Part shown: positions 56,408-64,000 of the stretch, piece by piece
Layout: each line of letters opens with the position of its first letter
Position numbering within the stretch: the stretch's first letter is position 1
Source: Deltaproteobacteria bacterium
GTDB taxonomy: Bacteria; Myxococcota_A; Polyangia; Nannocystales; Nannocystaceae
Direction: 5' to 3'
DNA length: 64,000 nucleotides
Assembly: GCA_016709225.1 (NCBI GenBank)
Contig: JADJEE010000002.1
Coordinates: forward strand, 372,001-436,000
Position numbers and translations under genes: made by a program
The notes under the pieces: model-generated
What the model was told of the DNA's origin: nothing
Databases searched by the model: none
What the model saw: the letters and a program-made list of their open reading frames with translations, nothing else

Positions 56408-57643
56408 TCAGAAGTTCTCGTGGTTCAGCGACTCCTCGAGCCGCGGATCCTTGAGCGGCACCAACGCCTTGTGCGTCAGCGCCCAGGTGAACACCGCCAG
56501 GAAGACCCCAGCGACCCCCGCCAGCGTGGAGATGTCGAACAGGTCGGGTCGGATGTGCTCGGTCGAGTGCTTCGACTGATGGGCCAGCGCGGGCTGGACC
56601 AGCCAGTACATGTCGACGAACTCGGCGACGATGATCCAGACGCACCAGAACGCGAGCGTCCGGGGGTTGCGCTTGATCTTGCGCGACATGATGCCGACGA
56701 ACGGCAACACGAAGCGCACGAACACGAGGATCAGGCTCAGCGTCAGCCAGTCACCGTGGCCGCGGTACGAGTACCACTCGGTCTCCTCGGGGATGCTCGC
56801 GTACCAGATCAGGAAGAACTGGCTGAAGCCGATGTAGCCCCAGAACACCGAGAAGGCGAACATGAGCTTGCCGAGGTCGTGGAAGTGCTCGGCCGTGACC
56901 ACGCCGCGCAGGTAGCCCGCGCGATGCAGAAGGATGACCGTCAGCGCGATCGTCGACGCCGTGATCGTGACGCAGCCGGCGAAGTAGTAGATGCCGAAGA
57001 TGGTCGAGAACCAGTGCGGGTCCAGCGACATCAGCCAGTCGAAGGCACCGAAGGTCAGCGTGACGCCGAACACCAGCAGGCCGATGGGCGCCCAGAAGCG
57101 CATCTTGTGGCCGTAGGGGGCCGGGTCTGCCGCGGTGTCCTGCTTGGTCGACCACCGCCAGAAGCCCACCGCGAGCAGCGACCACAGCGCGATGTAGACC
57201 ACCGTCCGCATGCGGAAGGCGCCCTCGTTCAGGTACGAGGCCTTGGCGGCGAGCACCGGATCGGGGTGCTCGGTGTGCGTCCAGTGGTAGAGCTCGTGCG
57301 CGCCCGTGAAGACCACGGGCAGCAGCAACAGCGCCATCGCCGGCAGCGCGAGCATCATGCACTCGGCGATGCGGCGCACCGCGATCGACCAACCAGCGCG
57401 TGCGGCGTGCTGCACGAGCACGAACCACAGGCCGCCGAGGCCCAGCGACAGGCCCCACATGACCGCGGTCAGGTACGACGAGTAGAACTTCGCCGGATCC
57501 TTGCCCGACATGACGAAGCCGAGCGCGAGGCCGGCGACGCCGACCACGGCGAAGATCCCGGGCAGGCGGCGCCACGGCGAGTCCTCGGAGATGTGGACCT
57601 GCTCGTGGCGAACGAGCGGACCGTGTCGATCGTGGGCGCTCAT
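56408..57643 (-). CDS. actF: Alternative Complex III membrane subunit ActF
   Basis: Quinol-binding membrane subunit of ACIII, related to NrfD/ActC. At 411 residues it has about ten helices; visible blocks are SSYLTAVMWGLSLGLGGLWF, ECMMLALPAMALLLLPVVFT, FGAFDWLMSLDPHWFSTIFG, FWGYIGFSQFFLIWYASIPE and ETEWYSYRGHGDWLTLSLIL. The N-terminal 20 residues are hydrophilic and His-containing. The ATG at 57643 overlaps the actE stop (ATGA). Gene order B-C-D-E-F matches ACIII clusters in Rhodothermus and other bacteria, followed by an oxidase. Confidence 0.93.
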   Translation of the reverse strand: MSAHDRHGPLVRHEQVHISEDSPWRRLPGIFAVVGVAGLALGFVMSGKDPAKFYSSYLTAVMWGLSLGLGGLWFVLVQHAARAGWSIAVRRIAECMMLALPAMALLLLPVVFTGAHELYHWTHTEHPDPVLAAKASYLNEGAFRMRTVVYIALWSLLAVGFWRWSTKQDTAADPAPYGHKMRFWAPIGLLVFGVTLTFGAFDWLMSLDPHWFSTIFGIYYFAGCVTITASTIALTVILLHRAGYLRGVVTAEHFHDLGKLMFAFSVFWGYIGFSQFFLIWYASIPEETEWYSYRGHGDWLTLSLILVFVRFVLPFVGIMSRKIKRNPRTLAFWCVWIIVAEFVDMYWLVQPALAHQSKHSTEHIRPDLFDISTLAGVAGVFLAVFTWALTHKALVPLKDPRLEESLNHENF

Positions 57644-58353
57644 GGGGTCGCTCCCTTCTGTTCTGCGGCGCCGGTGGGCGCTGCTGCGGCGCCGGTGGGC
57701 GCTGCTGCGGCGCCCGCGGCCGCACCGGCCGGGATGTCGCTGGCCTTGGCGCGATGGCTGACCTGCAGCGTGCGGACCCAGGCGGCGATCGCCCAGCGGT
57801 CCTCGACCGAGATCTGACCCTTGTACGGGCGCATCTTGCCCTTGCCGTTGCTGGCGACGTGGAAGAAGTAGCCGAGCGGCTCGGGCTGCAGCCGCGCGAG
57901 GTGGAGGTTGGCCGGCGCCACCGCGAAGCCACCACCGCGGCGCGTGGCCTGACCATCACCGTGGCCGGTCTCGCCGTGGCAGGGCGCGCAGTAGATGTTG
58001 TAGCGCTGCTCGCCGCGGGCCAGCAGCTTGTCGTCGAGCTTCATCGACGGCGGCAGCGCGTCCGACAGCGTGCCGTCGAGGTTGCGGCCGCGGTAGAGGT
58101 GGTCGTCGTCCTTCAGGAAGCCGACCGCCACGGTGCCCGCCGGCGGCGTCCGCATGACGCGGCCGTCGGCGAAGAAGGCACTGTACTCCTGGGGCTCGCC
58201 GCGCTCCTGGAAGTCCATGTTCTGCTGCAGGTGAACCGGGGGGTCCTCCGAGCGGGTGCCACGGCAGCCCGCCGTCGCCGCGAGGGCGAGACCCAGCGTC
58301 ATCGCCAGGGCCGATCCGGACTGCAGTCGCGAGACTCGTCGCTTGGTGGTCAT
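57640..58353 (-). CDS. actE: Alternative Complex III monoheme cytochrome c lipoprotein ActE
   Basis: Periplasmic monoheme cytochrome that carries electrons out of ACIII. The 237 residues have a signal peptide with lipobox ATAGC, Cys30 being lipidated. A family region follows (DMDFQE-like QQNMDFQERGEPQEYSAFFA, MRTPPAGTV), then the heme motif YCAPCHGETG (Cys122, Cys125, His126) and an axial Met in GKGKMRPYKGQIS. The C-terminal 35 residues are Ala/Gly/Pro/Thr low complexity, from a 21-base DNA duplication at 57665-57706. Start at the ATG at 58353, three bases after actD. Confidence 0.95.
   Translation of the reverse strand: MTTKRRVSRLQSGSALAMTLGLALAATAGCRGTRSEDPPVHLQQNMDFQERGEPQEYSAFFADGRVMRTPPAGTVAVGFLKDDDHLYRGRNLDGTLSDALPPSMKLDDKLLARGEQRYNIYCAPCHGETGHGDGQATRRGGGFAVAPANLHLARLQPEPLGYFFHVASNGKGKMRPYKGQISVEDRWAIAAWVRTLQVSHRAKASDIPAGAAAGAAAAPTGAAAAPTGAAEQKGATP
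57665..57706. repeat. Two 21-bp direct repeats in the 3' end of actE
   Basis: The 21-base unit starting GCGGCGCCGGTGGGCG occurs twice in tandem with a partial third copy, encoding the Ala-Pro-Thr-Gly tail of ActE. A simple in-frame duplication. Confidence 0.7.
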
Positions 58354-58356
58354 GCG

Positions 58357-58896
58357 TCAGTCCTCGACTTCCTCGACCGCGGTCGCACCGGTCGACTCGA
58401 GCAGCTTGCGCGTGCGCTCGGCGTCGTACTTGGGGTCGCGGGCTTCGATGGAGATGAAGAAGCGATCGTCCGAGAACCGCCCGAAGCGGCTCGAGTTGAA
58501 CAGCGAGTGGTAGAGCTGCGGCAGCCGGTTGAGGCCGAACATGCCGAACACCGCACCGAACGAACCCAGCAAGATGCCGAGCTCGAAGGTCACGGGCACG
58601 AACGCCGGGTAGCTGTTGTACGGCTTGGCCGCGATGATGAGCGGGTACGCGATCGTGCTGGTCCAGTACTGCAGCAGGAAGCCGAGACCGGCCCCGGTGA
58701 AGCCCATGACGCAGACGATCCACGGGATGATCGAGGGCCGCACGCCCATGGCCTTCTCGAGGCCGTGCACGGGGAACGGCGTGTGGGCGTCCCACGCGGC
58801 ATAGCCGGCGTCACGGACCTTCTCGCACGCGTGGTAGAGGTCGGCCGAGTTCTCGTACTCGGCGAGCAAGCCATAGGTCTTGGGTCGCTTCGCCAT
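58357..58896 (-). CDS. actD: Alternative Complex III subunit ActD (DUF3341)
   Basis: Membrane subunit of ACIII, DUF3341 family. The 179 residues start with a soluble portion (TYGLLAEYENSADLYHACEK, VRDAGYAAWDAHTPFPVHGL), followed by two helices (about 55-78 and 96-121: PWIVCVMGFTGAGLGFLL and FELGILLGSFGAVFGMFG). A C-terminal stretch (SSRFGRFSDDRFFISIEARD) is typical. It is about normal family length. The ATG at 58896 follows the actC stop by three bases. It anchors and stabilises the complex; it carries no cofactor. Confidence 0.95.
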   Translation of the reverse strand: MAKRPKTYGLLAEYENSADLYHACEKVRDAGYAAWDAHTPFPVHGLEKAMGVRPSIIPWIVCVMGFTGAGLGFLLQYWTSTIAYPLIIAAKPYNSYPAFVPVTFELGILLGSFGAVFGMFGLNRLPQLYHSLFNSSRFGRFSDDRFFISIEARDPKYDAERTRKLLESTGATAVEEVED

Positions 58897-58899
58897 GAC

Positions 58900-60824
<1,925 letters not shown>

Positions 60825-60828
<4 letters not shown>

Positions 60829-63800
60829 GTCCCGTGTCCCCCCTCGTGGTGCGCGCCCGCGGGCGCCGCGGCCTTGGGCTCGGCGTCCGGGTGGGGATTG
60901 CGGATGCGCGCGAGGTAGCTCGTGCGCGGGTGGTTGTTGAGGTCGCGCAACACCTGGTAGTCGCGCGGCGATCGCTTGGCCTTGCTGACCTTGCTGTCGG
61001 GGTCGCGGATGTCACCGAAGACGATGGCCTCGGTCGGGCACACCTGCTGGCAGGCGGTCAGGATGCGACCGTCCTCGACCAGGTCGCGGCCGGCGACGTG
61101 GGCCTCGATCTTGGCCTCGTTGATGCGCTGCACGCAGTAGGTGCATTTCTCCATCACGCCGCGGAAGCGGATCGAGACATCGGGGTTTTTCTGCAGCTGT
61201 CGCAGCCACGCGCCGTCCGGGTCGTTGGTCCACATCGAACCCGGGCGGACATCGAGGTTGAACGCGAGGTAGTTGAAGCGCCGCACCTTGTACGGGCAGT
61301 TGTTGCCGCAGTAGCGGGTGCCGATGCAGCGGTTGTAGGCCATGTCGTTGAGGCCCTCGGGCGAGTGCGTGGTCGCGGCGACCGGGCACACCGTCTCGCA
61401 GGGCGCTGCCTCGCAGTGCTGGCAGGTCATCGGCTGCACCACCGCGGTCGGGTTGTCGGCGTCGCCGCGGAAGTAGCGATCGATGCGCATCCAGTGCATC
61501 TCGCGGGCGCGCAGCACCATGTCCTTGCCGACCACCGGGATGTTGTTCTCGGCCTGGCACGCCACCACACAGGCGTTGCAGCCCGTGCAGGTGTTGAGGT
61601 CGATCGACATGCCCCACTGCTGCTTGCCGGTGAACTTCGGCGGGTCCCACAGGTGCTGCAGCCGCGAGCGCTCCATCATGTTGGCCGCCTCGACGAAGTT
61701 CGGCTCGGCCTGGAACTGCGTGCGGGTGTGCTCGAGCACGATCGGACGCTCGGGGAAGTCGATGCCGAGCGGATTCGGCGGCGGCTTCATCGTGCCGTAG
61801 TCCTGCGTCGAGGCCAGGGTGTACATGCCGCCGGCCTTGGCGAGGTTGACCGCGGCGAACCACGGCGCCTTGCCCGAGCGCAGCGGGTTGGCGTCGAAGC
61901 CAGCACCCTGCGCGACCGCGTGACCGACACGGCCGTAGCCGAGGCTGAGCGAGAGGGTGTTGTCGGCCTGCCCCGGCAGGATCCACAGCGCCGCCTCGAT
62001 CGTGCGCCCGTCGACGGTGAGCGTGACGCGGTCTTGATTGCCGACGCCGAGCTCCTTGGCGGTCGCGTCGCTCAGGTACACCGCGTTGTCCCACGTGAGC
62101 TTCGAGATCGGGTGGGGCAGCTCCTGCAGCCAGCCGTTCCCGGCCATGCGACCGTCGAGCACCTTCGGATCGACATGGAAGTCGATCTCGAGTCCGCCGA
62201 TGGCGGGCGCGCGCTGGCCGACGGCGGCCAGGGCCGCGCCCCAGCCCTCCTGCGAGGGCATGCCGGGCTCGCGCGGGATGCCGCTGACGAGGCCGTCGTG
62301 CACCCACTGCCGCCAGATGCGGTCGGAGAACTGCGCCCCTGCAGCGCCGCCCCAGTAGCCCTTGAGCAGGCTGTAGCCGTCGATCATCTTGCCGGTGGCG
62401 ATGAACCCGAGCAGCTCGGTCGTGCTGTAGGTGTCGTGCAGCGGATCGATGAGCGGCTGCTGGATGCTGAGCGTGCCGTCGACGGTCTCCACGTCGCCCC
62501 AGGCCTCGAGGAAGTGCGAGGTCGGGATGTGCCACGCGGCCAGCTGCGCGGTCTCGTCGCGGTACTGGCCCATGTGCACGATCGTGGCCTTGGGCAGCAG
62601 CTTCGCGAGCCCGAGATCACCGGTGCCCTCGTAGGCCGGGTTGACCTCGAGGCACAGCAGCGTCTTGATGCCGCCGTTGCCGAGCGCAGCGGCGAGCGCA
62701 GCGAGATCCTCGGTCTTCGGCGCGGAGCCGTCGATGCGCCAGCGCAGGCTGCCGCTCCCCGGCGTCGGCTGATCCGGCCGCACCTGCTCGGGCGTGACGG
62801 TGCCGACGCGCTGGTTGCCGAGGCCGACGTCGATGAGCAACGCGATGACGTGCACCCACGCCGGCTGGCGCGGACCGACCAGCACCGCACTCTTGCCGCG
62901 GTTCTCGGCCGAGCCGAGGTCCTTGGCGAGCGTGTCGACGAACTGCTGCTGGGCCGCGTCGAGCTTGGGCTGCGGCAGGCCATCGAGGTTGGCGCCCGGC
63001 GGGAGCTTGAACTCCGGCGACTTCGACAGCGCGTGGGCCAGCGCGAGCAGGACCTCGCCGACCTGGCTGCCCTTCACGCGCAGGCGCTGATCGGCCATCA
63101 CGCCGGTGCCCGACAGCGACGGCTCGACCACGTACAGCCGCGACATGAAGTCGGTCGGGCCGACCACGCGGCGGGTCTTGGACCACTCGCGTGCGTGCCG
63201 AACGCTGTCGGTGTCGACGCCGAGGAAGTCGCTGTCGGCCGCGAACACGATGCTGGTCTTGGCCAGCGTGTGCCAGGCCCGCGCGCCCGCGCCGGCGACC
63301 AGCTCGGCGGCCGCGAACGCCGACCACGGCACCAGCTCGTCGCTGACGAACACGCGGCCCTTCGGGAACCGCTGGGCGAACTGCTCGAGCTGGTGTCGCT
63401 GGGTCGGCGAGCTCGGGTAGCGCATCACCAGACCGAGGCCCTCGCCGCCGGACTTCGCTGCGCCCTCGAGCAGCTTGCCGAGCGCGTTGCGAGCCGTCTG
63501 CAGATCGACAGGGGTCTCGGTGCCGGCGGTGGTGCGGTCGAGCGAGGTGCGGGTGCGCTCGGGATCATAGATGTCGAGCACCGCGGCCTGCGTCCACACG
63601 CTGGTCGCCCCCTGCGACCCACCGTGCTTCGGGTTGCCCTCGATCTTCGTCGGGCGACCGTCCTGGCTCTCGACCACGATGCCTTCGACCGTGGCGCCGA
63701 GCTGGATCGCGCTGGCGTAGAACATCGGCTTGCCGGGGATGAGATCCTCGGGCCGATCGTTGAACGTCAGGATGTTCTCGACCGGCTTGCGCACGCAGCC

Positions 63801-64000
63801 GGTGACGCCGGCGAGCGCCGCCGAGGCCCCGACGACGCTGAAGAAGCGACGGCGCGAGACGCCGTCGTTCGGCACCATCTGCTCGAGGGTGATCTCCTCG
63901 GGGTTGTCCTCGTGGACCGGCTTGGCGCCGACGACGGGTAGCCCGCGGCCGCGCGCCGCTTCGGCGGCGAGGGTCGGATCGAACTCCGTCCAGCCGTCGG
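60825..64000 (-). CDS. actB: Alternative Complex III iron-sulfur/molybdopterin-like subunit ActB (start outside window)
   Basis: Large periplasm-facing subunit of ACIII that passes electrons from quinol through Fe-S clusters. The frame is open to the window edge. The ATG at 63878 gives MVPNDGVSRRRFFSVVGASA, but ActB normally has about 50 residues before the twin-arginine, and the sequence before the ATG (DGWTEFDPTLAAEA, HEDNPEEITLEQ) looks coding, so the true start is probably beyond 64000. The Tat signal ends in the lipobox GVTGC. A long molybdopterin-oxidoreductase-like region follows, believed cofactor-free in ACIII. The ferredoxin-like C-terminal part has CTGCNACVVACQAEN, CQHCEAAPCETVCP, CIGTRYCGNNCPYKV and CTYCVQ with CQQVCPTEA. 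Confidence 0.95.

Noticed and set aside
60834..63941. Plus-strand frame of 1,035 codons opposite actB
   Set aside because: Shadow of a clear ActB with four Fe-S cluster motifs; typical GC-rich antisense open frame.

Overview
The window is GC-rich, gene-dense DNA from a myxobacterium, most likely in or near the Nannocystales. The pointers are a secreted protein ending in a MYXO-CTERM sorting signal (11928-13355), a cysteine-rich lipoprotein with a Gly/Ser linker (1271-1957), two Oar-like outer-membrane receptors, giant TPR proteins, and a linked Alternative Complex III / caa3 oxidase cluster. Placement below phylum is inference. No tRNA, rRNA, CRISPR array, transposase, phage gene or recognised defence system was seen.

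Layout. 1-8321: truncated xseA, a lipoprotein, an alpha/beta hydrolase, then the coupled run aroC - membrane PH-like protein - proB - proA, and hpf facing it. 8322-11332: a tetR - diiron oxygenase - HAD hydrolase operon, with a palindromic operator candidate and a 168-bp MITE-like element. 11389-14577: a DUF2062 protein, the MYXO-CTERM protein and a lipid kinase. 14688-20463: the rod-shape operon mreB-mreC-mreD-mrdA-rodA on the minus strand. 20955-30737: a PpiD/SurA-like chaperone, a giant TPR gene broken by a -1 frame change, and another TPR protein. 30779-30838: an internally deleted copy of the MITE-like element. 30835-37916: two tandem paralogous Oar-like receptors. 38320-41367: a TPR envelope protein, murI and an acyl-CoA dehydrogenase.

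41414-50598 is a minus-strand cytochrome c maturation cluster read as moaA, ccmE, ccmF, a zinc-ribbon membrane protein, a 641-aa surface protein, ccmA, ccmB, ccmC, a CcmD-like protein and a 56-aa membrane protein. Its CcmE has a CxxxY motif in place of the heme-binding histidine, and no ccmG or ccmH is present here. 50758-64000 is one minus-strand respiratory operon: actB (running off the window), actC, actD, actE, actF, a repeat-rich single-pass protein, sco, ctaC (cytochrome c fused), ctaD, ctaE and ctaF. ACIII would oxidise quinol and pass electrons through cytochrome c domains to the caa3 oxidase. The neighbouring ccm genes would supply the covalent heme that ActE and CtaC need.

Most of the window is recognisable housekeeping and respiration. 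The less ordinary points are the two uncharacterised genes sitting where CcmH/I functions would be expected, the Cys-type CcmE, the A2-type oxidase motif, the frame break in the TPR giant, the MITE-like pair, a degenerate metzincin-like secreted protein, and strong palindromes upstream of the receptor tandem and the tetR operon.
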